This document shows, one piece after another, positions 20,203-28,989 of a DNA stretch of 64,000 bases (position 1 is its first letter; the number at the start of each line of letters is the position of its first letter). The notes below the pieces were generated by a model, which was not told where the DNA came from, did no database searches, and saw nothing but the letters and a program-made list of their open reading frames with translations. Origin of the DNA: an uncultured Spartobacteria bacterium (GTDB taxonomy: Bacteria; Verrucomicrobiota; Verrucomicrobiia; Chthoniobacterales; JAATET01). A program made the translations under genes and the position numbers. Location: assembly GCA_938011325.1 (NCBI GenBank), contig CALLUD010000007.1, positions 359,624 through 423,623 on the forward strand. The letters run 5' to 3'.

Positions 20203-21393
20203 ATGCGAAGCTGGCTCTGCGCGCTGACGCTGCCGGTCGTGGCATTCGCCGCGAGTGACGGGCCGACGAATCCCGCCGCGGAGGCAACGAATGCGCTCGG
20301 GATCGAGCTGCTGCGCGGGGTGCCGAAAGGAAATGTCGCATTGTCTCCGTGGTCCCTGCAGGGTGCATTGCGGATGGTGTGGGCTGGCGCCGGAGGTGCG
20401 AATCGCGAGCAGATGGCCGCGGTGCTCGGTTACAAGAAGCAAGGTGGCGATGCGGCATTCGCGGAGCTCCGGAAGGCTCTTGGGGCACTGCCCGAAGGAA
20501 AATCGCGGATCGAGTTTCTGCAGGCGGATCGGATTTTCGCGCAGGACGGGTTTCCGATCCGGCCGGAGTATCTGGCGACGCTGAAAGCGGATTTTGGTGC
20601 GGAGCTTCAGCTGGTGGACTTCCGCAAGGCCGAGCAGGCGCGGGCGACGATCAACAAATGGGTCCAGCGGCAGACGCGGAATCGGATTCGCGATTTTCTT
20701 TCGCAGGGCAGTATCGGTCCGGCGACGAATGCCGTGCTGGTGGACGCACTGTATTTCAAGGCGCGCTGGCAGCATGCGTTTGATCGCGCCGAGACCGCGC
20801 CGATGCCCTTTCAACTCGACGAGCAACAGAGCGTGAGCGTGCCGATGATGAAAAAGCGCGCGAGCTTGGCCTGGGCCCGGCGGCCCGGGATGACGGTGGT
20901 TGGCATTCCCTACACCGATCCCGATCTGCAACTCCTCGTGCTGTTGCCCGATTCGCCGAGCGGATTGTCCGCTTTGGAGGCGAAGCTGACCCCAAAACTG
21001 CTCGCGGAATGTGCGGCACTTGATCGGGTCGACATTACGCTCTTTCTCCCGCGGTTCCGAATGGACGGGCCTGCGATGGAGCTGAGGGATCTGTTGATCG
21101 GGCTGGGAATCACGCACGCGTTTGGAATTCCGCCGGGAAGTGCGGATTTCTCGAAAATGGTGGAGAGTGATTCCGCCGGGCCGTTCTGGATTTCGGGGGT
21201 CCTTCAAAAGGTCTTCGTCGACGTAAACGAGGAGGGAACGGAGGCCGCCGCAGCCACTGCAGTGATGATGGTGAGAGGAGCGAGAACGGACGAACCAAAA
21301 GTCGTGACGGTGGACAGGCCGTTTTTCTTCGCGATCCAGCACCGGCCGAGCGCGGCGTGTTTGTTTCTCGGGCGGGTGACGGATCCGCGATGA
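20203..21393 (+). CDS. Exported serpin (serine protease inhibitor)
   Basis: A 396-residue serpin with a signal peptide (MRSWLCALTLPVVAFAA). The core serpin signatures are present: NVALSPWSLQGALRMVWAGA, NAVLVDALYFKARWQHAF, and the hinge EEGTEAAAATAV, which has the small residues needed for loop insertion in inhibitory serpins. The reactive loop continues MMVRGARTDEPK, so the cleaved bond is probably near Arg-Gly-Ala, and a trypsin-like or subtilisin-like target is plausible. The final strand DRPFFFAI is intact. It follows two secreted metallopeptidases, which it should not inhibit by the classical serine-protease mechanism. Confidence 0.9.
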   Translation: MRSWLCALTLPVVAFAASDGPTNPAAEATNALGIELLRGVPKGNVALSPWSLQGALRMVWAGAGGANREQMAAVLGYKKQGGDAAFAELRKALGALPEGKSRIEFLQADRIFAQDGFPIRPEYLATLKADFGAELQLVDFRKAEQARATINKWVQRQTRNRIRDFLSQGSIGPATNAVLVDALYFKARWQHAFDRAETAPMPFQLDEQQSVSVPMMKKRASLAWARRPGMTVVGIPYTDPDLQLLVLLPDSPSGLSALEAKLTPKLLAECAALDRVDITLFLPRFRMDGPAMELRDLLIGLGITHAFGIPPGSADFSKMVESDSAGPFWISGVLQKVFVDVNEEGTEAAAATAVMMVRGARTDEPKVVTVDRPFFFAIQHRPSAACLFLGRVTDPR

Positions 21394-21451
21394 GCGGAGG
21401 GGCGATTCGTTTTCTCCTGTAAAAGTGTCCGACACGCTCTAGCGTTGGCAC

Positions 21452-21970
21452 ATGGACCAACTCTGGCCGGTCGTTTCGCACCCGTTCACCTGGGGGCTCG
21501 CCCTGGGACTGCTTGTTGTCGCGTTTGTGTGGAAGGGGGCGTGGACCGCGCGGGCGAATTTCAAAAAGGAAATCGAGCGCCTCAAGGCGGAGAATGCGGA
21601 GCTGCAACAGCACATCAACACGCATCTGAAGATCACCGCCGCGGGCAGCGAGCGGCTCGAGAAGGAACTCGCCGAGTTGAAAACGCAGAACGAGAACCTG
21701 CGCGTGAATCTCGCCGCCGCGCAGCAAAAGCCGGGGCGCGCGGAAGCCCGGCAACTCCAGCTTTACGAGGCGGCGGTGGCGCGGATGCGCGAACAGGCTC
21801 CGGGATTTGCCGCGGCGTGGGAACAGGCAATGCGGCAGGCGCGCGCGGAGCAGGAGGCTGCAGAGAGCGGGCTCACGAAGTTCATGCGCAAGGTGCTGCC
21901 GGGGACGTCCGCTCCCGCTGCGGGGCCGGAACTTCCCGCGCGGGATTCGCAGGCGTCGGGGCAGGGCTGA
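21452..21970 (+). CDS. Membrane-anchored coiled-coil protein
   Basis: A 172-residue protein with one N-terminal transmembrane helix (TWGLALGLLVVAFVWKGAW) followed by a long coiled coil (about 36-140) rich in Glu, Lys and Ala heptads, for example EIERLKAENAELQQHI. The C-terminus is Pro/Ala-rich. I do not recognise a family. Topology suggests a cytoplasmic coiled coil tethered to the inner membrane. The next gene starts 13 bases downstream, so the two may be cotranscribed. Confidence 0.75.
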   Translation: MDQLWPVVSHPFTWGLALGLLVVAFVWKGAWTARANFKKEIERLKAENAELQQHINTHLKITAAGSERLEKELAELKTQNENLRVNLAAAQQKPGRAEARQLQLYEAAVARMREQAPGFAAAWEQAMRQARAEQEAAESGLTKFMRKVLPGTSAPAAGPELPARDSQASGQG

Positions 21971-21982
21971 TCGTTTTGGTCG

Positions 21983-23218
21983 ATGTCTGACCCTTCCCGT
22001 GTGGTCGTCGTCGGAGGCGGCGCGGCCGGTTTTTTCGCGGCAATCACCTGTGCGTCCGCGGCGAGAAATCGCGAAGTCGTTCTGCTCGAGCAGGGGCCGC
22101 AATTCCTGACGAAGGTCCGGATCTCCGGCGGCGGTCGGTGCAACGTGACGAATGCGTGTCAGAACCCGCGCGAACTCTCGACGAAGTATCCGCGCGGTGG
22201 GCGGGCGTTGATTGGACCGCTCACGCGATTCGGCCCGCGCGAGACCGTCGAATGGTTTGCGCGGCGCGGCGTCCGGCTGCACGCCGAGGCTGACGGACGG
22301 ATGTTTCCGGTCACAAACTCGTCGGCCACCATCGTCGATTGTCTGCGAAATGCGGCCCGGGAGGCCGGTGTGGCACTCCGCACGGGTGCGGGGGTGCGGT
22401 CCGCGGAATCACGTCCGGACGGATTCGATCTGACCTTGAGCGATGGCTCCCATCTCGAGTGCGCCAGGCTTTGCGTCGCCATCGGCGGCTGTCGCAGCGC
22501 GGCGCTCGGCAAATGGATCGAGGCGCTTGGGCACACCATCGAGACGCCGGTGCCGTCGTTGTTTGCGTTTCACGTCAACGCGGACTGGTTGCGCGATCTG
22601 GCCGGCATTGCGATGCCGGACGTGGCGGTGTCCGTTCCGGAAACGAAACTGCGCGAGCGCGGGCCCGTGCTGCTGACGCATTGGGGACTGAGCGGGCCGG
22701 CGATCCTGCGTCTGAGCGCCTGGGGCGCCCGGGAGTTGCATGGAATGGACTACCATTTTCCGTTGCGGATGAACTGGCTGCCCGATTGGACCGCGGACCG
22801 ACTGCTTGCGGAGTTTCAGTCGCGGAGGGGGACCGATCCGAACAAGGCGGTGGTGAATCATCCCATTGCTCCCGTGCCGGCGCGGTTGTGGGCGGAGTTT
22901 GCGCGCGGTGCGGGAATCGGCCCGGACGTGCGCTGGACGACCCTGACGCGAGCCTCGGCTCTGGCACTTGCCGATGCGCTGACGCGCATGGAGCTTCCCG
23001 TGCATGGGAAGACGCTGAACAAGGATGAGTTCGTGACGTGTGGGGGCGTGCGATTGAAGGAGGTCGATTTCAAGACCATGGAAAGTCGCTTGTGCCCGGG
23101 CCTTCATTTCGCGGGCGAGATTCTCGACATCGACGGAATTACCGGCGGTTTCAATTTCCAGGCCGCATGGACGACGGGCTGGATCGCAGGTCATGCAATG
23201 GCGGGAGTTTCCGGATGA
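21983..23218 (+). CDS. HI0933-family FAD-dependent flavoprotein
   Basis: A 411-residue flavoprotein. The N-terminus has the FAD-binding Rossmann motif VVVVGGGAAGFFAA and the family-specific KVRISGGGRCNVTNAC. The C-terminus has VTCGGVRLKEVDFKTMES and GEILDIDGITGGFNFQAAW with a final glycine-rich FAD contact. The family (HI0933/YhiN) is widespread, but the reaction is unknown. Its stop codon overlaps the start of the next gene (ATGA at 23215-23218), indicating coupled translation. Confidence 0.9.
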   Translation: MSDPSRVVVVGGGAAGFFAAITCASAARNREVVLLEQGPQFLTKVRISGGGRCNVTNACQNPRELSTKYPRGGRALIGPLTRFGPRETVEWFARRGVRLHAEADGRMFPVTNSSATIVDCLRNAAREAGVALRTGAGVRSAESRPDGFDLTLSDGSHLECARLCVAIGGCRSAALGKWIEALGHTIETPVPSLFAFHVNADWLRDLAGIAMPDVAVSVPETKLRERGPVLLTHWGLSGPAILRLSAWGARELHGMDYHFPLRMNWLPDWTADRLLAEFQSRRGTDPNKAVVNHPIAPVPARLWAEFARGAGIGPDVRWTTLTRASALALADALTRMELPVHGKTLNKDEFVTCGGVRLKEVDFKTMESRLCPGLHFAGEILDIDGITGGFNFQAAWTTGWIAGHAMAGVSG

Positions 23219-23667
23219 AACAGGATCGTCGGAGGCCGGATCTTGCGAAGAGCCTGAACGAGGTGCGGGCGGTGTATGCGGAACTTGCCGGTCGGCCAGT
23301 TGAACGGCAGTGCACGCTGCGGACGGAATGCTGCCATTTCCGGGTGACGGGCCTGACGCCGTATTTGACGAAGGGCGAAGCGCTGCTGGCTGCGCGGGCG
23401 TTTCGCGCGACCGGACGCAAGGTTTTGCCGGAGCCCGCGGATGGTTCCTGCCCCATGCTGAGCCCGGAAACCGGACGATGCCTGATTTATAGTGACCGGC
23501 CGTTTGGGTGCCGGACGCATTTTTGCGCGGCGGCCGGCGGACCGTATGCGCGCCGTGACGTGGTGGATTTGATCCGGCGACTCGAGGAAATCGATGCGCG
23601 TCTAGGTGGGGATGGCTCGCGACCGCTGGGCGCGGCTGTGCGGCTGGCGTTGCGGGGTTTGCGCTGA
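23215..23667 (+). CDS. YkgJ-type cysteine cluster protein
   Basis: A 150-residue protein with a Cys-rich core: CTLRTECCHF (three Cys) and CPMLSPETGRCLIYSDRP followed by FGCRTHFC (four Cys). This is the zinc- or iron-chelating pattern of the YkgJ family. The start overlaps the stop of the preceding flavoprotein by 4 bases, which fixes the start at 23215 and suggests the two proteins work together. The bound metal and role are unknown. Confidence 0.82.
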   Translation: MKQDRRRPDLAKSLNEVRAVYAELAGRPVERQCTLRTECCHFRVTGLTPYLTKGEALLAARAFRATGRKVLPEPADGSCPMLSPETGRCLIYSDRPFGCRTHFCAAAGGPYARRDVVDLIRRLEEIDARLGGDGSRPLGAAVRLALRGLR

Positions 23668-23762
23668 AGCGGTGCTTCTGAGGGATTGTTTCCCGAAACG
23701 GAAAGCCCCGTTCGCAGGAAATACGTAGCAATTAGTGCCGATGGCTTGCATATTGCGCGAAC

Positions 23763-25040
23763 ATGTCATTTCGCGAACTGGGTCTTGATGACCGCGTATT
23801 AAGAGCTGTCCAGGATGCTGGTTACACAGAGCCGACGCCGATCCAGGCGGCGGCGATCCCCGAGATTTTGTCCGGTCACGATGTGATCGGCATCGCGCAG
23901 ACGGGCACGGGGAAGACGGCCGGATTCACGCTCCCGATGCTCACGAAGCTCGCCGCGAGTCCCTCCAAAGGCAAGACGCGTGCGCTGATTCTGGCGCCGA
24001 CCCGTGAACTCGTGGTGCAGATCGAGGAGAACGTCCGCGCCTACGGCAAATTTCTCTCGCTGCGCATTGCCACGGTTTTCGGAGGCGTTGGCGAGCGGCC
24101 GCAAATGCAGGCGCTGCGATCCGGCGCGGATCTGGTGATTGCGACGCCCGGGCGGTTGCTGGATTTGATGGACCAGGGCTGCGCGGATTTCTCGGGGTTG
24201 GAATTTTTGGTTTTCGACGAGGCGGACCGGATGCTGGACATGGGTTTTCTCCCGTCGATCAAGCGGGTGGTGAAGCCGCTTCCCAAACAACGCCAGACGC
24301 TCCTGTTTTCCGCGACACTGTCCCGCGAGATCGAGGCGCTGACGCGGGATTTCCAGCGCTCGCCGCGGACGGTGGAAATCGGCAGGCGGTCAAACCCGGC
24401 CGATACCGTTGCGCAGTTCGTTTACGAGGTGCCGCGGCATCTCAAGCAGGCGTTGTTGCTTCATCTGCTTCAGGATGAGTCGCTCGACATGGTGCTCGTG
24501 TTTTCCCGGACGAAGCACGGCGCGGATCGCATCGCGCGAAAGCTCGAGCAGCAGGGGATTCGCTGTGGAACGCTGCACTCGAACCGCTCGCAGAACCAGC
24601 GCCTTCGCGCGCTGAAGGCCTTCAAGGATGGCGAAATTCGCGTGCTCGTGGCGACGGACATCGCGGCGCGCGGCATTGATGTGGACGGCATCTCGCATGT
24701 GGTGAATTTCGATTTCCCCATGCACCCCGAAGACTATGTGCACCGCATTGGAAGAACTGGTCGCGCCCATGCGGTGGGCGACGCAATCAGCTTCGTCACC
24801 AACGAGGACTATTCGGCGCTGAAGGCGCTGGAGAAATTCATCGGTCGCGGGATTCCACGAAAGCGCGCGGAGGGCTTTGACTACGAGGCGCCGCTGCAGG
24901 AGCAACGGGAGCGGGGCGTGCCGAGGCCGCCGTCCATGCGCCGGAAGCCGCCGATCCCACGGGATCCGCCGGCCGGCAAGCACAAGCCTGGAGCGAACCG
25001 CCGTCGCCGGCGGCGCCTGCGTGTCATGGGCGCGAAATGA
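23763..25040 (+). CDS. rhlE: DEAD-box ATP-dependent RNA helicase, RhlE-like
   Basis: A 425-residue helicase with all core motifs in order: Q motif region (GYTEPTPIQAAAIP), motif I AQTGTGKT, Ia PTRELV, II DEAD in VFDEADRMLDMGF, III SATLS, V ATDIAARGIDVDGI and VI HRIGRTGR. A basic C-terminal tail (KHKPGANRRRRRRLRV) probably binds RNA. The short tail and motif variants resemble the RhlE group, which remodels RNA in ribosome assembly or decay. It is a single gene on the plus strand. Confidence 0.93.
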   Translation: MSFRELGLDDRVLRAVQDAGYTEPTPIQAAAIPEILSGHDVIGIAQTGTGKTAGFTLPMLTKLAASPSKGKTRALILAPTRELVVQIEENVRAYGKFLSLRIATVFGGVGERPQMQALRSGADLVIATPGRLLDLMDQGCADFSGLEFLVFDEADRMLDMGFLPSIKRVVKPLPKQRQTLLFSATLSREIEALTRDFQRSPRTVEIGRRSNPADTVAQFVYEVPRHLKQALLLHLLQDESLDMVLVFSRTKHGADRIARKLEQQGIRCGTLHSNRSQNQRLRALKAFKDGEIRVLVATDIAARGIDVDGISHVVNFDFPMHPEDYVHRIGRTGRAHAVGDAISFVTNEDYSALKALEKFIGRGIPRKRAEGFDYEAPLQEQRERGVPRPPSMRRKPPIPRDPPAGKHKPGANRRRRRRLRVMGAK

Positions 25041-25090
25041 CTTGAGCCGCCGCGGGCCGCACGGACAATGGGTGAAATTTCTTTCCAATC

Positions 25091-25945
25091 ATGAGCGAAT
25101 ACGCACATCCAGAGGCATTGGTTTCGACGGAGTGGGTGGCCGAACACCTGAATGATCCCGGGATTCGTCTCGTCGAGAGCAACGAGGATATCCTCCTCTA
25201 CAGCACAGGCCATATCCCCGGCGCGGTGCACATCGACTGGCGCGCGGACCTGCAGGATCAAACCGTGCGCGATTACATTTCGCCGGAGGAGTTTGCGCAG
25301 CTCTGCTCGAAGAACGGCATCGCGAAGGACACGACGGTCGTCTTCTACGGCGACAAGTCGAACTGGTGGGCCTGCTACGCGCTGTGGGCGTTCCGGCTCT
25401 TCGGTCATGAGAAGGTGAAGATCATGGACGGCGGGCGCGATAAATGGATTCGCGAAGGCCGCGAGTTGACGCGCGACGTGCCCACCTACCCGGCGACGGA
25501 GTATCCGGTTCCGGAAAAGCGCCACGACAAGGAAATCCGGGCGTTTTTCGAAGACACACTGGAGCACTCGCGGGCGCGCAAGCCGCTCATCGATGTGCGT
25601 TCTCCCGGCGAATTCGTGGGCGAGGTGACGCACATGCCGGAGTATCCGCAGGAGGGTGTGTTGCGTGGTGGCCACGTGCCCGGCGCCAGGAGCGTGCCGT
25701 GGAAGCGCGCGGTGCGGGACGATTCCACGTTCAAGTCCGCCGATGAGCTGCGCGCCATTTACGAAGGCGAGGCCGGCCTGAAGCCCGGTGACGACGTCGT
25801 TGCGTATTGCCGCATCGGCGAACGCTCGAGCCATACGTGGTTCGTGCTCACCTATCTCCTCGGTTACGAGAAAGTCCGCAACTACGACGGCTCGTGGACC
25901 GAGTGGGGTAATCGCGTGCGTGCCCCCATCGAGAAGGGCGCGTAG
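25091..25945 (+). CDS. Thiosulfate/3-mercaptopyruvate-type sulfurtransferase
   Basis: A 284-residue protein with two rhodanese domains. The inactive N-terminal domain covers about 10-125 (GHIPGAVHIDWRADLQD). The catalytic domain carries the loop YCRIGERSSHTW with the persulfide-forming Cys240. The RIGERSSH loop is typical of the actinobacterial-type thiosulfate sulfurtransferases. It should transfer sulfane sulfur to an acceptor in the cytoplasm. The adjacent sufE gene (18 bases on) and the facing sulfur-carrier gene set suggest a local sulfur-trafficking role. Confidence 0.9.
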   Translation: MSEYAHPEALVSTEWVAEHLNDPGIRLVESNEDILLYSTGHIPGAVHIDWRADLQDQTVRDYISPEEFAQLCSKNGIAKDTTVVFYGDKSNWWACYALWAFRLFGHEKVKIMDGGRDKWIREGRELTRDVPTYPATEYPVPEKRHDKEIRAFFEDTLEHSRARKPLIDVRSPGEFVGEVTHMPEYPQEGVLRGGHVPGARSVPWKRAVRDDSTFKSADELRAIYEGEAGLKPGDDVVAYCRIGERSSHTWFVLTYLLGYEKVRNYDGSWTEWGNRVRAPIEKGA

Positions 25946-25963
25946 GGCGTCGATCGCTCGGAA

Positions 25964-26413
25964 ATGTATCCGCCGAAGCTCCAGCAGATCGTCGATCTTT
26001 TCGAGTCGCTTCCCGATCCGGAGAAGCGCGAGACGCTCATTACCTACGCCGACCAGGCGAAGAACCAGGCGCCTCGCGAAGGGGAGACGTTCGATCTCGA
26101 GGATGTTCGCAAGGACGAGGAGTGCACCGACACGGTCGGGATTTTTCTGAAGGTGAATCCCGATCGCTCGACGCATTATCGCGTCACGCTCGGCCCGCAT
26201 GTCCAGACGCTGACGAAGGCAATGACGTCCATTCTTTGCAAGGGCCTCGAAGGAGCGACGATCGAGGAGGTGCTCGAAGTGCCGGCGGATTTCGTTCCGA
26301 AGATTGTGGGCGCGGATCTGGTCCGCCAGCGCAGCCAGACTGTTTATTATATTCTCACTCGCATGAAGAGCGCCGCCACGGTCTGGCGCAATCGCGACCG
26401 CGCCGTGGCGTAG
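25964..26413 (+). CDS. sufE: SufE-family sulfur acceptor
   Basis: A 149-residue SufE-like protein, which takes persulfide sulfur from a cysteine desulfurase for Fe-S cluster assembly. The acceptor is Cys54 in KDEECTDTVGIFL, at the position of the family's usual GCxSxVWL; the surrounding residues differ from the Escherichia coli sequence but match the broader family. The fold-typical ends (LQQIVDLFESLPDPEKRETL and a C-terminal RSQTVYYILTRMK) are present. No sufS or sufBCD genes are in the window. It sits 18 bases after the sulfurtransferase and is convergent with a NYN-domain gene. Confidence 0.82.
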   Translation: MYPPKLQQIVDLFESLPDPEKRETLITYADQAKNQAPREGETFDLEDVRKDEECTDTVGIFLKVNPDRSTHYRVTLGPHVQTLTKAMTSILCKGLEGATIEEVLEVPADFVPKIVGADLVRQRSQTVYYILTRMKSAATVWRNRDRAVA

Positions 26414-26416
26414 GGT

Positions 26417-26902
26417 TCAACGCCGCCGCAACTGCTCGATGCGGGCTGCAAGGTCCCGGTCGGAATCCGCGACTTCGCGCGCGAGCAATTCCGACGAGAT
26501 CCACTTCGCGCCGAACGACTCGACGGTGGTGCGCTCCATGTGATCGTCGGTGGCGACGGTGATTTCGTATCGTTCGGCATAGGCGGCGACGATGCGCTCG
26601 ATCACCGCGTCGGCGGTCTGGCCGCTTTTCGAATAGAAAACCTGGATGCCGATACTCGCTTCGTCCTCCGACGCGCGTGCGCCCTTGCCGTCAAAGACCA
26701 CGATGACGTGGGTGCCCGTGTTGTCCTGATGCCGAAGCAGGCCGCGAACGAGCTGCTCGCGTGCGGTCGCGCCATTTTTCGCATGCAACGCCCGCAGCTC
26801 CGGCCACTGGAAGATCATGCTGTGGCCGTCGACGATGAGAACCTTGGGTCTCGGCCGGGTCGTGAATTGGGAGCTGGAGGATGGGGGGCGGCGGCCGGCC
26901 AT
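26417..26902 (-). CDS. YacP-type NYN-domain putative ribonuclease
   Basis: A 161-residue NYN (PIN-like) domain protein of the YacP group. It has the conserved acidic residues in KVLIVDGHSMIF and VVFDGKGA, the YSKSGQTADAVIERIV motif, and VATDDHMERTTVESFGA. YacP (Rae1 in Bacillus) cuts mRNA on the ribosome, but that activity is inferred here. The first 18 residues are low-complexity. It is the last minus-strand gene after the NIL gene (32 bases) and may share its transcript. Confidence 0.85.
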   Translation of the reverse strand: MAGRRPPSSSSQFTTRPRPKVLIVDGHSMIFQWPELRALHAKNGATAREQLVRGLLRHQDNTGTHVIVVFDGKGARASEDEASIGIQVFYSKSGQTADAVIERIVAAYAERYEITVATDDHMERTTVESFGAKWISSELLAREVADSDRDLAARIEQLRRR

Positions 26903-26934
26903 GAGTCTTCCTCGCAGCGCTCGATCCCGGGGGA

Positions 26935-27183
26935 TCAGCCCTCGATCGTCTGAATCTCGACCGGCTCGACCTTGATGCCGAGCTCCTCGAGCCAGGCGAT
27001 GGCGCGCTTGATTTCCTCGCGTTCCCCGTCGAGTTCGAGGGAAACCAGCCCGATTTCGTCGGTCACACTGACCTGCCGGACGTTGGTGACAATGTTGAAG
27101 TTCTTGCCGATCTCATAGATCACCGGCCGCGTGATGAGACGCGACGGATACATGAGCCAGAGGCGGGTTGCTTGTTCGGCCAT
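26935..27183 (-). CDS. Stand-alone NIL-domain protein
   Basis: An 82-residue protein consisting only of a NIL domain, as found at the C-terminus of MetN methionine transporter ATPases: RLWLMYPSRLITRPVIYEIG at the start and LVSLELDGEREEIKRAIAWL in the middle. Stand-alone or ferredoxin-fused NIL proteins are linked to homocysteine formation and methionine sensing in some organisms. Here it follows the SAM-riboswitch-controlled thrC and sulfur-carrier genes on the same strand, which fits a methionine-related role. The ferredoxin part is absent. Confidence 0.8.
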   Translation of the reverse strand: MAEQATRLWLMYPSRLITRPVIYEIGKNFNIVTNVRQVSVTDEIGLVSLELDGEREEIKRAIAWLEELGIKVEPVEIQTIEG

Positions 27184-27340
27184 GGTTCAACTCTAAGAGG
27201 GCGGCGCCCGGCTGGCAAAGAAACGATTGCACGGGCTCTGTCATCGCGAGAGGCCGGAGCATGGCCGGCCCTCCGATTCGGGAATTCGCGGCATTCCGCG
27301 CCGGCGAACATGCCCGCTGCGATCCGGAGACGCGCAAGGG

Positions 27341-27391
27341 GATCGCCGGCGGAAAGCCGGTTGTATGCTGGAGACCTAGCCTCCGGCGATC
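27341..27391 (-). repeat. Inverted repeat at the end of the sulfur-carrier gene
   Basis: gatcgccgg (27341-27349) and ccggcgatc (27383-27391) form a 9-bp inverted repeat spanning the stop of the sulfur-carrier gene. It may be an RNA hairpin that limits read-through to the NIL gene. There is no clear T-run, so I do not call it a terminator. Confidence 0.3.
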
Positions 27392-27648
27392 GCCGGGACG
27401 ATGCTGATCTCGTCGGTGTCCTTCACCGGCGTGGCCTTCTCCTCGAGGAAGCGAATGTCTTCGTCGTTGATGAAGATGTTCACGAACCGGCGGACATTGC
27501 CTTCCTCGTCGCAGATGCGTTCGCCGAGGCCCGGGAACTTCTGGTCAAGGTCGGTGAGGATTTCTGCAATCGTGGAGCCCTGGGCGGTGACGACTTCCTG
27601 GTCGCCCGTGAGCTTGCGTAGCGGTGTGGGGATTCGAACGGTGGACAT
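27376..27648 (-). CDS. ThiS/MoaD-like ubiquitin-fold sulfur carrier
   Basis: A 90-residue ubiquitin-fold protein ending in the Gly-Gly (residues 89-90) that is adenylated and thiocarboxylated in ThiS, MoaD and CysO. The core reads VRIPTPLRKLTGDQEVVT, then FVNIFINDEDIRFLEEKATPV and DEISIVPAIAGG, closest by eye to CysO-like proteins. It lies 2 bases after threonine synthase, so the genes are cotranscribed. No MoeB/HesA activating enzyme or JAMM protease is in the window. It probably donates sulfur to an amino-acid backbone. Confidence 0.87.
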   Translation of the reverse strand: MSTVRIPTPLRKLTGDQEVVTAQGSTIAEILTDLDQKFPGLGERICDEEGNVRRFVNIFINDEDIRFLEEKATPVKDTDEISIVPAIAGG

Positions 27649-27650
27649 GA

Positions 27651-28934
27651 CTATGAGTTGAGAGTTGAGGGTTGAGGAGTTTCCAGAGCGGCAAGCTCAT
27701 CGGCGACGAGGGCCTCGAATTCGCGGAGGCTGGGCTTGATCACGCGCGGGGCGCCGCATTTTTCGTGAATCGCTTCCTGCGTCTTCAAACCATGGCCGGT
27801 GATGCAGAGCACGATGGATTCGTCGGCCGGGATCCTGCCCGACTCGATGAGCTTCTTCGCGCAGGCGACGGTGGTGCCGCCGGCGGTCTCGGCGAAGATG
27901 CCTTCGGTTTCCGCGAGGAGCTTGATGCCTTCGACGACCTCTTCGTCGGTGCAATCCTCCGCGCTGCCGTGGGTATCCTTCATCGTGCGAATCGCATAGT
28001 AGCCGTCGGCAGGGGTGCCGATTGCGAGCGACTTGACGATCGTTTCCGGCTTCGGCACGGGCTTCACGACCTCGATGCCCTTCTTCATCGCGGTGCTGAT
28101 GGGTGAACATCCCGTAGCCTGCGCGCCATGCACGCTGAACGGCTGCTCGTCGATGATGCCGACCTTCGCAAACTCGGTGTAGGCCTTGTAAATCTTCGTG
28201 AGCAGGGAGCCGGAGGCCATTGGAATGACGGTGTGCCGCGGCACCTTCCAGCCAAGCTGCTCGACAATCTCGAAGCCCATCGACTTCGAGCCCTCCGCGT
28301 AATACGGGCGGAGGTTCACATTCACGAATCCCCAGCCGTATTTGCCGGCGATCTCGGAACACAGGCGGTTCACCTGATCGTAGGGGCCCTCGATGCCGAC
28401 CACGTTCGTGCCGTAGACGAGGGAATTGACGACCTTGCTGCGCTCGAGATCGGACGGGATGAGCACGTAGCTCGTCAGCCCCGCGCTCGCGGCATTGGCG
28501 GCCACGGAGTTCGCGAGATTTCCCGTCGATGCACACGCGACGACCTTGAATCCAAGCTCACGGGCGCGGCTGAGCGCGACGGAGACGACGCGGTCCTTGA
28601 ACGACAGGGTCGGGTAATTGACCGTGTCGTTTTTCACGTAGAGCTCTTTCACCCCGAGGCGCTTTGCGAGCCGGTCGGCCTTGACGAGCGGCGTGAAGCC
28701 GACCTGCACGCCGACGGTCGGCGCGCCATCGATCGGCAGCAGTTCGCGGTAGCGCCACATGCTCTGCGGACGCGAGGCGATCGCTTCGCGGGAAATCGAG
28801 CCTTTGATCGCGTCGTAGTCGTAGGCGGCCTCGAGTGGTCCGAAATCGAACTCGCAGATATGAATCGCCTCCTTGGGATAAAGGCGTCCGCACTCGCGGC
28901 ACTTGAGGTTGCTGAAGAAGGGTCTGTCGCTCAT
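27651..28934 (-). CDS. thrC: Threonine synthase (PLP), SAM-riboswitch controlled
   Basis: A 427-residue fold-type II PLP enzyme. An N-terminal zinc-ribbon-like segment has Cys12, Cys15 and Cys27. The catalytic Lys113 is in SFKDRVVSVA, the phosphate-binding loop follows in ASTGNLANSVAA, and the C-terminus has CITGHGLKT. By sequence it is threonine synthase, which converts O-phosphohomoserine to threonine. However, a SAM-I riboswitch precedes it and a ThiS-like sulfur carrier follows it directly. Use of the same phosphohomoserine to make homocysteine with carrier-bound sulfide is therefore an alternative. Confidence 0.9.
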   Translation of the reverse strand: MSDRPFFSNLKCRECGRLYPKEAIHICEFDFGPLEAAYDYDAIKGSISREAIASRPQSMWRYRELLPIDGAPTVGVQVGFTPLVKADRLAKRLGVKELYVKNDTVNYPTLSFKDRVVSVALSRARELGFKVVACASTGNLANSVAANAASAGLTSYVLIPSDLERSKVVNSLVYGTNVVGIEGPYDQVNRLCSEIAGKYGWGFVNVNLRPYYAEGSKSMGFEIVEQLGWKVPRHTVIPMASGSLLTKIYKAYTEFAKVGIIDEQPFSVHGAQATGCSPISTAMKKGIEVVKPVPKPETIVKSLAIGTPADGYYAIRTMKDTHGSAEDCTDEEVVEGIKLLAETEGIFAETAGGTTVACAKKLIESGRIPADESIVLCITGHGLKTQEAIHEKCGAPRVIKPSLREFEALVADELAALETPQPSTLNS

Positions 28935-28989
28935 GGAATTTCTCTCCGATCGAGAGTGAGCGAGGCAACGAACCCGGAGCTGGACTGTC

